IMG/VR virus record: IMGVR_UViG_3300028590_000028
Location: 1 to 47,903 of that record
Source: a virus
Direction: 5' to 3' (one strand)
DNA: 47,903 nt
The position numbers and the translations under genes are program-made. Position 1 is the first letter of the stretch; the number at the start of each line of letters is the position of its first letter. Shown here piece by piece: positions 19,338 through 27,491 of this stretch. The notes beneath the pieces are model-generated. The model had not been told where the DNA came from. It saw only the letters and a list, made by a program, of their open reading frames with translations, and ran no database searches.

Positions 19338-21506
19338 ATGAGCGTTTACGGATTGGACTATGAAACGAGCAGTGAGGCCGATCTGTCAGCGGTAGGCGGG
19401 TATCGCTATGCCAACGATCCGAGCACCCGCATCCTCATGTTCGCCATCTGCAAGGATGACGGTCCCGTACTGGTGTGGGATTCCCTCGACCCGGATGGCA
19501 TGGAGTCCGAGGAAGCCCTTGACCTGTTCCGTGAAGCCGTGGAGACCAAGTCGGTCATCCGGGCTTTCAATGCGCAGTTCGAGATAGCCGTTTCCCGATA
19601 TGTGCTCACCCGGCAACTCGGCATCCCGGAGCCGGATCTTTCCCAATGGAGGTGCTCGATGGCCATGTGCAACCGGGCCGCCCTCCGGTCGAATCTCAAG
19701 AAGGCCCTGCAAGACCTCGACCTCCCGGAAGACAAGGACGCAGCCGGCGACGATCTGATCGACATCTTCTGCAAGGGGGAGAAAGCGGTCACCTTGTTCC
19801 CGCCGCCGGGAGCCAAGGACCCCGACACCATCAAGCCGTTGAAGAATGGCAAGTTTACCGCGGGCCGGAAGCCGAAGAACCACAAGACCTACCTCCCGTT
19901 GGAGGAAGACATGATCCGGTGGGACTGGTTGGTGAAGGTACAGGGTGAACTGGTCACCCTTCGCAAAGCATGGGGGATGTTCCTCAAATATTGCCGCAAG
20001 GATGTGATCGCCGAGCGGGCCTTGGCTGCCAAGCTCCATAAGTTCGAACTCACGGGGGAGGAACTCGCGGCCTTCCAGTTCGATCTCCGGATGAACTACA
20101 AGGGAGTGCCGGTCAACCGGAAGGCCCTTGCCCACGCGGACAAGCTGGCCAACCAGTACAGCGAACGCCTCGGCAACCGCTTCATCAATCTCACGGGCCT
20201 CGCGCATACCCAAGGCAAGAGACTGCTCCCATGGTTGCAGGAGCGGGGCTACACGGGGGAGAACCTTCAGGCGGACACGATCGACAAGGCCCTTGAGGAC
20301 ACGAGCAACCTGACACCGGAAGGTGCGGAAGCCCTCAAGATGCGAAGCCTGCTTTCGTTCGCCGCGCTGAAGAAGATCCCGGCGATGTTGGCCTGCGCCT
20401 GTGACGACGGTTATGTCCGCGGCACCACTCTCTACCACGGTGCCCGAACCGGCCGGGCAACCGGGCGACTCATTCAGCCGCAGAACATGAAGAAGTCCAC
20501 CATTGAGGACTCGAAGACGGCCTACGCGCTGATCTGTGACGGGTGCTCCTTGGAGGAACTCTGCATGCTGTGGGAGTCCCCCTTGGAAGTGATCGCCTCC
20601 TGTGCACGTCACTTCATCCAGCCGCACGAAGGCACGATGCTTTCAGCCGATTTCGTCGGAGTGGAAAGCCGCATTGGACCGTGGCTTTGCGGACAGAAGG
20701 ACAAGCTTGATTCAATCCTCCGTGGGGAATGCCAATACAAGGTGATGGCTTCCAAAATCGCTTTCAAGATCCCCTACGAAGAGGTCACCAAAGACCAGCG
20801 GCAGGTTGGAAAGGTTCTCGAACTTCAGTGTATCTATGGTACCGGGGGAGAGGGGATGCGGGATTCCCTGCGAGGCATGGGAATTGAAAAGCCTCTCAAG
20901 GAGTGCAATGCTAACGTCTCCGAGTTCCGCCGGGTTTTCAGCAAATACCCCGAATGCTGGGACGCCATGGAGACCGCAGCCAAGGACGCCATCACTGAAG
21001 GCAAGACGACCTTCGTGGCCAACGGGAAGTTGGCGTTCGGCCGTGTGCGATTTGCCGGGATCATCTACCTTGTGATGAGGCTCCCCAGCGGTCGTCGACT
21101 ATACTACCCGAGACCGGAGGTAAAGAGAGTCTTCCGCAAATACTCTGAGGAGCAGATGTTAGAGGACCCGTGGAAGCGGGAGCGGGGAGGCTACTATGCG
21201 GACTCGATTTCCTTCTACGGCAAAGTCCCGCTCTCAGGCCATTGGTCGAGGATCTATACGTGGGGAAGCCGACTTTTTGAGAATGCCTGCCAAGCGATCG
21301 GGGCGGACTTCCTGAACTACGGATGTCTTCAAGCGGAAGAAGACGGCCATGATATTCGCATGATTATTCACGATGAAATCCTCGGCATGGAAAACGGCCT
21401 TTCACTGGAAAGCTTCATGGAAGCCTTTTGCCGCAAACAACCATGGGCGCACGATTTTCCGTTGGAAAGCTCCGGCTCCCATGTGCCTTTCTACCTAAAG
21501 GACTGA
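19338..21506 (+). CDS. family A DNA polymerase
   Basis: 722 residues. N-terminal D-Y-E-T (about 6-9) and N-A-Q-F-E belong to a DnaQ-like 3'-5' exonuclease. Polymerase motif A is A-D-F-V-G-V-E-S-R (about 436), motif B is R-Q-V-G-K-V-L-E-L-Q-C-I-Y-G (about 487), with G-A-R-T-G-R just N-terminal, and motif C is I-H-D-E (about 676). This is the replicative polymerase of the phage. ATG 19338 is chosen since an earlier in-frame GTG (19314) lies inside the hairpin. Stop overlaps the next ATG. Confidence 0.95.
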   Translation: MSVYGLDYETSSEADLSAVGGYRYANDPSTRILMFAICKDDGPVLVWDSLDPDGMESEEALDLFREAVETKSVIRAFNAQFEIAVSRYVLTRQLGIPEPDLSQWRCSMAMCNRAALRSNLKKALQDLDLPEDKDAAGDDLIDIFCKGEKAVTLFPPPGAKDPDTIKPLKNGKFTAGRKPKNHKTYLPLEEDMIRWDWLVKVQGELVTLRKAWGMFLKYCRKDVIAERALAAKLHKFELTGEELAAFQFDLRMNYKGVPVNRKALAHADKLANQYSERLGNRFINLTGLAHTQGKRLLPWLQERGYTGENLQADTIDKALEDTSNLTPEGAEALKMRSLLSFAALKKIPAMLACACDDGYVRGTTLYHGARTGRATGRLIQPQNMKKSTIEDSKTAYALICDGCSLEELCMLWESPLEVIASCARHFIQPHEGTMLSADFVGVESRIGPWLCGQKDKLDSILRGECQYKVMASKIAFKIPYEEVTKDQRQVGKVLELQCIYGTGGEGMRDSLRGMGIEKPLKECNANVSEFRRVFSKYPECWDAMETAAKDAITEGKTTFVANGKLAFGRVRFAGIIYLVMRLPSGRRLYYPRPEVKRVFRKYSEEQMLEDPWKRERGGYYADSISFYGKVPLSGHWSRIYTWGSRLFENACQAIGADFLNYGCLQAEEDGHDIRMIIHDEILGMENGLSLESFMEAFCRKQPWAHDFPLESSGSHVPFYLKD

Positions 21507-21781
21507 TGAACCCCACCGACATTTTCCCCGACACCCCGGAAGTCACCGACGCCCACCGCCGCAGCCTCGCGTTCAGCAACGCCCTCTGCCTGCGCGAGTG
21601 GCTCAAGACCGCCCGGACTCCGGTCACCCTGAAGCGGGCCATCCTCGTCGAACTGGAACGCGGCAAGGACCGCATCCGGGAGACCGAGATCGTCCACAAG
21701 CTGGTCGTCGCGCTCCAGCGGGCCGAACGCAAGGAGATCGGAAAGCGGATCAAGAATCACCTGAAGAATACACGTCAATGA
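21506..21781 (+). CDS. hypothetical basic helical protein, 91 aa
   Basis: Unrecognised, all helical with alternating Arg/Leu/Glu (residues 25-90). Overlaps the polymerase stop (TGATG) and its own stop overlaps the HNH start. Position suggests a polymerase accessory, with no motif to confirm it. Confidence 0.6.
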   Translation: MNPTDIFPDTPEVTDAHRRSLAFSNALCLREWLKTARTPVTLKRAILVELERGKDRIRETEIVHKLVVALQRAERKEIGKRIKNHLKNTRQ

Positions 21782-22473
21782 AGAAGACCCGACGAGGAAA
21801 GTCCCCCACCCCCATAGGTGCGAAATTCGGCATGTTGACGATTTTGAGCGAGGCGGAAAAACCGGAGGCTCACCGCGGGAACGATACTAGACACGTGCTT
21901 TGCTTGTGCGATTGCGGCAATAGAAAGAGGCTGTCTTTTGCCTCAATAAAACGCGGAGGTACTACCTCTTGTGGGTGTTTCCACACGAAAGTCCTGCGGG
22001 ATCGTAGCACCACCCACGGCATGACTAAAACCAAATCTTACGGAATATGGGCGGCCATTAAAAGGAGATGCTACAACCCAAACACCCGGAGTTTCAAAAG
22101 GTATGGAGGCAGAGGGATTACCATGTGTGACAGGTGGAAGGATTCATTTGAAGCCTTCTTCAAGGACATGGGCGAACGCCCCGAAGGGAGGACCTTGGAC
22201 CGCAAGGACAACGACGGCCCTTACTCCCCCGAAAATTGCCGATGGGCTACCCCTCAAGAGCAAGCATACAATCGGGAACGATCACTGAAGATAACCGCCT
22301 TCGGAAAAACTAAAACTACTTTGGAATGGGCTTCTGAATATGGGATAAGTGTCCAGCTAATTCGGGACCGGAGGAGCTATGGATGGCCTGATGAAGCGGC
22401 AGTTTCACTTCCTCCAAAAAGAGGGGTGAGTGCTAAAAACATGGATAAGAGGAGGTCCATGTGGAACTCCTGA
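21778..22473 (+). CDS. HNH endonuclease (large phage type)
   Basis: 231 residues. G-A-K-F-G-M-L-T-I-L, C-D-C-G, T-S-C-G-C, W-A-A-I-K-R-R-C-Y-N, Y-G-G-R-G-I-T-M-C-D-R-W, D-M-G-E-R-P, L-D-R-K-D-N-D-G-P-Y-S-P-E-N-C-R-W-A-T are the ordered landmarks of this zinc-containing HNH family. The C-terminal segment after residue 175 is an HTH-like target-recognition tail. Likely a free-standing homing-type nuclease. Codons such as AGA, AGG, ACT and TTA are commoner than in neighbours. The same family recurs at 28364. Confidence 0.9.
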   Translation: MKKTRRGKSPTPIGAKFGMLTILSEAEKPEAHRGNDTRHVLCLCDCGNRKRLSFASIKRGGTTSCGCFHTKVLRDRSTTHGMTKTKSYGIWAAIKRRCYNPNTRSFKRYGGRGITMCDRWKDSFEAFFKDMGERPEGRTLDRKDNDGPYSPENCRWATPQEQAYNRERSLKITAFGKTKTTLEWASEYGISVQLIRDRRSYGWPDEAAVSLPPKRGVSAKNMDKRRSMWNS

Positions 22474-22760
22474 TCACCCTCGGCACGGTCTACGCGCTGC
22501 TCCTGCTCATCCGCGTCTGCCTGAAGTTGCAGACCCGGAAGCTGGAAGCCCGGCGTCAACGCGAACTCCGTCGCAAGGAGGAACTGGAACAGATGAAGGC
22601 CGAGATGGACTTCATGAACCCGATCTTCGAGGACCTGCTTCAGGAATCCCGGGCGGCCGCACTGGCGGGAGACCGTAAGGCCTTCAAGAAGGCCCGCCGA
22701 AAGATCCTCATGCTCGGCCGCCGTTGGCAGCGCGAGGTCACGGACAAGCTGCCGCAATGA
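22461..22760 (+). CDS. membrane-anchored coiled-coil protein, 99 aa
   Basis: GTG start with AGGAGG seven bases upstream, one of the few clear SD sites in the window. Residues 3-20 (L-L-I-T-L-G-T-V-Y-A-L-L-L-L-I-R) are one transmembrane helix; residues 25-60 form a charged coiled coil. The topology is spanin-like, but the gene sits in the replication block, so a membrane-tethering role is equally possible. Confidence 0.62.
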   Translation: MELLITLGTVYALLLLIRVCLKLQTRKLEARRQRELRRKEELEQMKAEMDFMNPIFEDLLQESRAAALAGDRKAFKKARRKILMLGRRWQREVTDKLPQ

Positions 22761-24157
22761 CCCCGACTCTCCGGCCATATCAGGACATGCTCGTCTCGGA
22801 CATCGAGATGTCCTATGTCCTCGGCTGTCGGAGGCCACTCGCCGTCCTTCCGACGGGCGGAGGAAAGACCGTCGTGTTTTCCAAGATCACGGAGAACGAG
22901 GTAGTCGATGGCAAGCGCGTGTGGATCCTCGCCCACCGGCAGGAACTCCTCGCGCAAGCCTCACGGACGCTGAAGTCCTTCGGCATCCGTCACAGCGTGC
23001 AACCGGACTTCAGCGCACAGGTCCTCGTGGCGTCCACACAGACCATCGTGCGCAGGCTGGCGAAACTCCCGGAGCCGGACCTCATCATCCTCGACGAAGG
23101 ACACCATGGGACCAGTCCGACAGTTCGGAAGATTTTCGACTACTATCCGGACGCCCGGAAGCTCGGCGTCACGGCAACCCCCTGCCGCCTCAATGGTGCA
23201 GGCCTCGGGTCTGTTTATGACGACCTGATCCTCGGCCCCACGAACACGTTTCTCACGGACAACGGCTTCCTGTCTCCCGCAAAATACTACGCCCCTCCGA
23301 TCAAGGCCGACACGTCGAAGCTGAAGATTCAGGCGGGGGACTACTCGACCAAGCAATCCGAGGAAGTGATGGACGAACCCCAGATCACCGGGGATGCCAT
23401 CACCCACTACCGGCAGATCTGCGATGGTGCCCCTATGCTGGTTTTTTGCGTGTCCGTGGCCCACGCCCATCACGTTGCCGAGCAATACCGAACCGCCGGC
23501 TACCGGGCCGCAGCGGTCGACGGAAACTTGAGTGATGATGACCGGGATGACCGGATCACGGGACTCGGCACCGGGAAGTATCAGGTGATCACTTCCTGTG
23601 ACCTGATTGGTGAGGGCCTCGATGTTCCGTCGGTCACGGCCGTCCAGCTCTTACGCCCCACGGCGTCCCTGGCGCTCCACCTCCAGCAGATCGGAAGAGG
23701 GCTGCGGATGTCCTCGGGAAAGGACCATACCTACGTCCTCGACCACGTGGGTAACGTGGGCAGCGTGGTCAATGGACGCTGGATGGTGAAGCACGGCTTT
23801 GCCTCGACCGATCACCACTGGACCTTGGATGCCGGGAAGAAAGTGATGCAGGGAAAAGCTCCGCCAACGAGGACCTGCGAAGAGTGCTTTTCCGTTCATC
23901 TCAGCAAGCCGGTCTGTCCGTACTGCGGCTACGAATATCCGAAGAAAGAAAAGACTTTCAAATCACTGAAGCACGTCGACGGGAAACTCGTGGAGATCGA
24001 GCAGACCAAGGAGCAGCAGAGGATCGAAGTGAAGAAAGCCAAGACCTACCCGGAACTCTACGCCATTGCGAAGGCGAGGAAATACAAGAGACCTCACTTC
24101 TGGGCCATAAAGGTCCTCCGGGGGAGACCCATTGACATCAGCGAACTACCGGGATGA
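22757..24157 (+). CDS. SF2 DNA helicase (DEAD/DEAH-like)
   Basis: 466 residues. Motif I P-T-G-G-G-K-T (about 31), motif II D-E-G-H (about 112), motif III V-T-A-T-P (about 137), motif V/VI L-I-G-E-G-L-D-V-P and Q-I-G-R-G-L-R (about 311). A C-terminal four-Cys zinc ribbon C-E-E-C and C-P-Y-C (about 374-394) is characteristic of phage SF2 helicases. Start chosen at 22757 overlapping the previous stop (ATGA). Works with the polymerase and primase-helicase. Confidence 0.92.
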   Translation: MTPTLRPYQDMLVSDIEMSYVLGCRRPLAVLPTGGGKTVVFSKITENEVVDGKRVWILAHRQELLAQASRTLKSFGIRHSVQPDFSAQVLVASTQTIVRRLAKLPEPDLIILDEGHHGTSPTVRKIFDYYPDARKLGVTATPCRLNGAGLGSVYDDLILGPTNTFLTDNGFLSPAKYYAPPIKADTSKLKIQAGDYSTKQSEEVMDEPQITGDAITHYRQICDGAPMLVFCVSVAHAHHVAEQYRTAGYRAAAVDGNLSDDDRDDRITGLGTGKYQVITSCDLIGEGLDVPSVTAVQLLRPTASLALHLQQIGRGLRMSSGKDHTYVLDHVGNVGSVVNGRWMVKHGFASTDHHWTLDAGKKVMQGKAPPTRTCEECFSVHLSKPVCPYCGYEYPKKEKTFKSLKHVDGKLVEIEQTKEQQRIEVKKAKTYPELYAIAKARKYKRPHFWAIKVLRGRPIDISELPG

Positions 24158-24546
24158 GCAGTGAATCACAGATCCAGACCGACATCAGGCTGAAGCTTTC
24201 TGAAATACAGGCGGGCGTGTTCCTCCGCTACCAGGTGGGGACGTTCCTCACCATGGATGGACGCCCCGTGAAGATCGGGGTTCCGGGGACCTCGGACCTC
24301 ATCGGCATTGTGCCACACGTTGTCACTGCCGGGGACGTCGGGAAGACGATCGGGGTGTTCTGTGCCATCGAGACCAAGAAGGAAAAGGACTCCACATCTA
24401 AAGATCGCAAGGAATCGCAGGGACGGTTTCTGAAGATGGTGAACCGTCTCGGAGGAATCGGCGGCATCGCCCGGAGTGTTGCGGACGCCGTCTCCATGGT
24501 GACCGAAAAATGGAAATCCGCGCCCGTGAAAAATGCCGGGAAATAA
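24154..24546 (+). CDS. VRR-NUC domain nuclease
   Basis: 130 residues. E-S-Q-I-Q at the N-terminus, G-V-P-G-T-S-D-L-I-G (about 43-52) with the catalytic Asp, A-I-E-T-K-K (about 70) and G-G-I-G-G-I-A-R-S-V are the VRR-NUC (PD-(D/E)XK) pattern. This fold often occurs with SF2 helicases in phage replication cassettes, here coupled by ATGA. A role in branched DNA processing is inferred. Confidence 0.9.
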   Translation: MSSESQIQTDIRLKLSEIQAGVFLRYQVGTFLTMDGRPVKIGVPGTSDLIGIVPHVVTAGDVGKTIGVFCAIETKKEKDSTSKDRKESQGRFLKMVNRLGGIGGIARSVADAVSMVTEKWKSAPVKNAGK

Positions 24547-24550
24547 CCTC

Positions 24551-24569
24551 TTTACTAATTTTTGGTAAT
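24551..24569. promoter_or_regulatory. second palindrome of the TTTACCAA type
   Basis: TTTACTAA-TTT-TTGGTAAT differs from the site at 15742-15760 at the third base of the inner left half-site and at the last base. It starts four bases after the VRR-NUC stop and lies 25 bases before the TCACGCC-T start at 24595, the same arrangement as the first copy. Confidence 0.6.
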
Positions 24570-24594
24570 CCGATAGACCGAAGACATCACGCCT

Positions 24595-24873
24595 ATGAAG
24601 ACACTCCTCGGCTGCCATAAGCCAAACACCCGCAAGACGAATTCCCTGCTTCGGAAACTCCGGCCCTTCGCCGAACACTGGAAGGCCATGGAGGACGATC
24701 TGGAGAAGATGACCGTGCGCCAGCTCAACGGGATTCTGGAAGCCTGCGAGACCCCGACCGATACGAACTGCTGGTACGCCACTGCTTATGTCGCCCCGAT
24801 CGTCCGCAAGATGGCGACCGAGATCCTGTCGCGGAGAGCATTGAAAACTAAATTCAAAGCGAACCTGAAATGA
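24595..24873 (+). CDS. hypothetical protein, 92 aa
   Basis: Unrecognised helical basic protein (K-P-N-T-R-K-T-N-S-L-L-R-K-L-R). Middle segment L-N-G-I-L-E-A-C-E-T-P-T-D-T-N-C-W-Y is the only distinctive part. First gene of the coupled chain 24595-28215; start follows TCACGCC-T. Confidence 0.6.
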   Translation: MKTLLGCHKPNTRKTNSLLRKLRPFAEHWKAMEDDLEKMTVRQLNGILEACETPTDTNCWYATAYVAPIVRKMATEILSRRALKTKFKANLK

Positions 24874-25070
24874 ACCGACCCCCTGAAACTAAGACCGAAA
24901 CCCGATGGATGGTCCGCCTGTTCAGAGACGGCAAATGGGTGTGCGATACCGGCGAGCATTGGGACCGCAACGACTGCCTTGAGACTATCGGAAGAAAGGA
25001 GAGGAAGCCCGGCGAAGAGTGGGTTCCGATCAAACAGACCATCACCACGGTAACCGAGTATCACCCATGA
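24870..25070 (+). CDS. hypothetical small protein, 66 aa
   Basis: Unrecognised. Beta-rich: R-W-M-V-R-L-F-R-D-G-K-W-V-C-D-T-G and V-P-I-K-Q-T-I-T-T-V-T-E-Y. Coupled to both neighbours by ATGA overlaps. Confidence 0.6.
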   Translation: MNRPPETKTETRWMVRLFRDGKWVCDTGEHWDRNDCLETIGRKERKPGEEWVPIKQTITTVTEYHP

Positions 25071-25300
25071 CCATTGAAACCAAATTCAACGTCGGTCAGG
25101 AGGTCTGGTTGATGCATGCCAATAAGGCATTGCTTGCCAAGATCCTGAGAATCGAGCCTTACGTTTCCGAAGATTCCAGGAGGGGTGTGGTCGTTCACGT
25201 TAGGTATCATGTTTTCGCCCCAAATCAGAAAGACCTCGCACCCATGCATGACGAGGAGCTTCTGTTCGACAGTAAAGAAGGACTCATTGCCTCACTATGA
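25067..25300 (+). CDS. hypothetical small protein, 77 aa
   Basis: Unrecognised. F-N-V-G-Q-E-V-W-L-M-H-A-N-K-A then V-H-V-R-Y-H-V-F and D-E-E-L-L-F-D-S suggest a small SH3-like barrel, as seen in many phage proteins of unknown function. Start overlaps the preceding stop. Confidence 0.6.
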   Translation: MTIETKFNVGQEVWLMHANKALLAKILRIEPYVSEDSRRGVVVHVRYHVFAPNQKDLAPMHDEELLFDSKEGLIASL

Positions 25301-25638
25301 ACCGACCCATCGACCCTGATCTCGACGGCTACCCGGACACCCGGAAGATGGACGCCCCAGCGCTTCGGAAGGCCTTGATGCACGCCATCCGGGAAGCTGC
25401 CGAGGAGAAGACCGAGAACCGGCGACTGCGGCGGACCATTGCATCCGTGCGCTCCCAACTGGAGGAGATCGTCGTCACCGAAGGCGAGGATGCCGGAGTC
25501 ATACTTTTATCAACTGATGCTCCGATGTCGGCCGTACCGGACTGCCCGGTGATGGTTTACGATCTGATGTATTTCACACCGCTCGGGGAAGCCCTGATGG
25601 CCGCGTGGAAGCTCACCGAAGAAAGGAGTGGGCGATGA
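25297..25638 (+). CDS. hypothetical protein, 113 aa
   Basis: Unrecognised. Residues 15-55 are a charged coiled coil (A-L-R-K-A-L-M-H-A-I-R-E-A). The rest is acidic with a Pro-rich turn. Overlaps both neighbours; an AAGGAG at 25622 inside its end serves the next start. Confidence 0.6.
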   Translation: MNRPIDPDLDGYPDTRKMDAPALRKALMHAIREAAEEKTENRRLRRTIASVRSQLEEIVVTEGEDAGVILLSTDAPMSAVPDCPVMVYDLMYFTPLGEALMAAWKLTEERSGR

Positions 25639-25916
25639 GCCTCTGCCTGAACATCGACGGCAAACGTCGGATCATCCGAAAAGTCCGGGACTACTCGGAA
25701 ATCGGGTTCATCGCCACTTACCGGAAGCACGACATCTGCGTGACCCGTCGTGGCGAGGATGAAGACCACTACGATTTTTACATCACCGTGGCCCACCCCA
25801 ACGGCTGTTACGTCTACGATGGGTATTGGCAGATCCCATGGGACGAATGTGGCGACCCGACAATCGAAGGTGCCATTAAAGAAGCCCTTCGGGGATCTGG
25901 ACTTTTAGACCCATGA
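25635..25916 (+). CDS. hypothetical protein, 93 aa
   Basis: Unrecognised. Alternating strands (Y-D-F-Y-I-T-V-A-H, C-Y-V-Y-D-G-Y-W-Q-I-P) and a C-terminal helix with E-G-A-I-K-E-A-L-R. AAGGAG 8 bases before ATG 25635 is a clear SD. Confidence 0.6.
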   Translation: MSLCLNIDGKRRIIRKVRDYSEIGFIATYRKHDICVTRRGEDEDHYDFYITVAHPNGCYVYDGYWQIPWDECGDPTIEGAIKEALRGSGLLDP

Positions 25917-26269
25917 AAACCCTCCACTTCGAAGACGATCCCGTCCCGGACACCCGGATCATCCGGCCCGGTGAGACCTGTGGTGCCCTGGCCTGCCAAG
26001 GGGTCACGGAGATTTACCTCCATGAACTCGACGACAAGGAGCGCGTGATGGACCTCAAGCCCGGTGACCTGCGCCGGCCGCGCTACGAGGTCCGCGTCGG
26101 CATCGCCTTGTTCGGCAGCTACCACCGGGACGAGAACGGTATCGAGAATCCCTTCCACCCGATGTACCGGAACAACTACGCCTCGGGCACCGGGAACACC
26201 GAGGAGGAAGCCTTGGCGTCCCTTCTGGCGGACATCCGGGGAACCAGTGAAATGCTTTTGACGATATGA
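25913..26269 (+). CDS. hypothetical protein, 118 aa
   Basis: Unrecognised. Acidic N-terminus, Y-E-V-R-V-G-I-A-L-F-G-S strand near residue 60, then N-P-F-H-P-M-Y-R-N-N-Y-A-S-G and a helical end with E-E-E-A-L-A-S-L-L-A-D-I-R. Coupled to the HTH gene at 26266. Confidence 0.6.
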   Translation: MKTLHFEDDPVPDTRIIRPGETCGALACQGVTEIYLHELDDKERVMDLKPGDLRRPRYEVRVGIALFGSYHRDENGIENPFHPMYRNNYASGTGNTEEEALASLLADIRGTSEMLLTI

Positions 26270-26592
26270 GCCCCCTCCGGTCACGCATCGTCGCCAACGA
26301 CGAATGGTTCGCCCATTGCGGCAGGCTGTTCATTGAAGGTAATCGGAGCAACGGCAAGTATGCCAGAGAACTTCGTGAGCAAGCCGGGATCTCCTTGCGA
26401 ACACTGGCGAAATCAATGGGATTATCGGCCCCGTTCCTCTCTGACCTTGAGCGAGGCAACCGCCAGTGGTCCGCATCAGCCGCCGAGAAGTGGGAAGCCG
26501 CGATGATCACGCATGGAATCGACCCTACGAAATTCGGTCTGAATCCGGCGACAGATAAAGACCCGATTAACCCCAACAAATTGAAACCATGA
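26266..26592 (+). CDS. XRE-family HTH regulator, 108 aa
   Basis: A-R-E-L-R-E-Q-A-G-I-S-L-R-T-L-A-K-S-M-G then L-S-A-P-F-L-S-D-L-E-R-G-N-R (residues 33-67) is a textbook XRE helix-turn-helix. A short C-terminal tail follows. Likely represses or activates phage genes; the palindromes at 15742 and 24551 are possible targets, as inference. Coupled on both sides. Confidence 0.85.
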   Translation: MSPLRSRIVANDEWFAHCGRLFIEGNRSNGKYARELREQAGISLRTLAKSMGLSAPFLSDLERGNRQWSASAAEKWEAAMITHGIDPTKFGLNPATDKDPINPNKLKP

Positions 26593-26945
26593 GCCATTTC
26601 GGAAACAGCCCACGCACGCAGGAGACCGAGCGCCGGATGGCCCTGTGGCGGCAAGCACACCCGGACGCCCCGACGTCCGAATACAACCGGGCCTACGAGG
26701 CTACCTGGAACTCGCTGACGGAGTTTTCGGATCGCGAGGCATACGATCTTCGCACCATCGAAGAAGACGAATTCGCGGTGACGACCGATCCGTATCAGAT
26801 GACCTGCAACGACGAAACCCTCGTGGTCACCGTCGCCAACAAGGAACGGCTTCGCGGGCGTGAGGAAAAACGCCTCTACGGCAGCTCCCGGCCGCCGCGG
26901 CACCGGAAACAAGCGACCAAGGGGGCCTTCGGGAAGAGGCGGTGA
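26589..26945 (+). CDS. hypothetical protein, 118 aa
   Basis: Unrecognised. First third polar (R-T-Q-E-T-E-R-R-M-A-L-W-R-Q), middle acidic strand-rich (E-D-E-F-A-V-T-T), end strongly basic (R-P-P-R-H-R-K-Q-A-T-K), suggesting nucleic acid contact at the C-terminus. Overlaps the HTH stop. Confidence 0.6.
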   Translation: MSHFGNSPRTQETERRMALWRQAHPDAPTSEYNRAYEATWNSLTEFSDREAYDLRTIEEDEFAVTTDPYQMTCNDETLVVTVANKERLRGREEKRLYGSSRPPRHRKQATKGAFGKRR

Positions 26946-26973
26946 GCTGTGTCACGCTTATCCGTCTTGCATT

Positions 26974-27225
26974 ATGATGACACGAGAACAACTTCGCGAA
27001 AGCAACATTCGTGACTTGCACGACACGATCAACGACGCCCGGTACCAATGGTTCAGGGAGAACGGACGCTGCACGATGTGTGCCGCCGGGGATACGCCGG
27101 TCAACGGCTTCCATCGCGAAAAGCACTACTGCGGGAACGCACAGACCTGCGTCCTGTGCCACGGCGTTCTTCCGAAAGGAGAGCAATGCCGAAGTTGCTA
27201 TCGAATCGCACAAGAAGAACCATGA
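26974..27225 (+). CDS. zinc-finger small protein, 83 aa
   Basis: Cys pairs C-T-M-C, C-V-L-C and C-R-S-C plus one further Cys and His residues indicate one or two zinc ribbons. The N-terminal 30 residues are a charged helix. Function not known. ATG 26974 or the adjacent 26977 serves as the start; the 28-base gap before it carries no TCACGCC element. Confidence 0.65.
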   Translation: MMTREQLRESNIRDLHDTINDARYQWFRENGRCTMCAAGDTPVNGFHREKHYCGNAQTCVLCHGVLPKGEQCRSCYRIAQEEP

Positions 27226-27491
27226 GCTACGCCGAACTCTATTCCGAGACCCAGGTCCGCAAGACCCGGAAGCCGTGCCGCTGCTATTGGTGCTGCGAGG
27301 ACATCGCCAAGGGAGACCCGTCAACCGTGGTCGCCGGGAAGTGGGAAGGCGACTTCTGGAGCGGACGCTTCCACCCGGAATGCGTGACCGCCCGCAACGA
27401 GTGGTTCAGAAAATACCGGGACGACGAAGCGCCGGAACGCGGGACCATGCAGCGCGGCAGCATTGAATTCAAACCAGAGCATATCCAATGA
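27222..27491 (+). CDS. phage zinc-finger protein, 89 aa
   Basis: K-P-C-R-C-Y-W-C-C-E-D-I-A-K-G-D then G-R-F-H-P-E-C is the Cys-Cys/His-Cys arrangement of a common small phage protein of unknown role. Residues 50-89 are a polar tail. Coupled to both neighbours. Confidence 0.68.
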   Translation: MSYAELYSETQVRKTRKPCRCYWCCEDIAKGDPSTVVAGKWEGDFWSGRFHPECVTARNEWFRKYRDDEAPERGTMQRGSIEFKPEHIQ

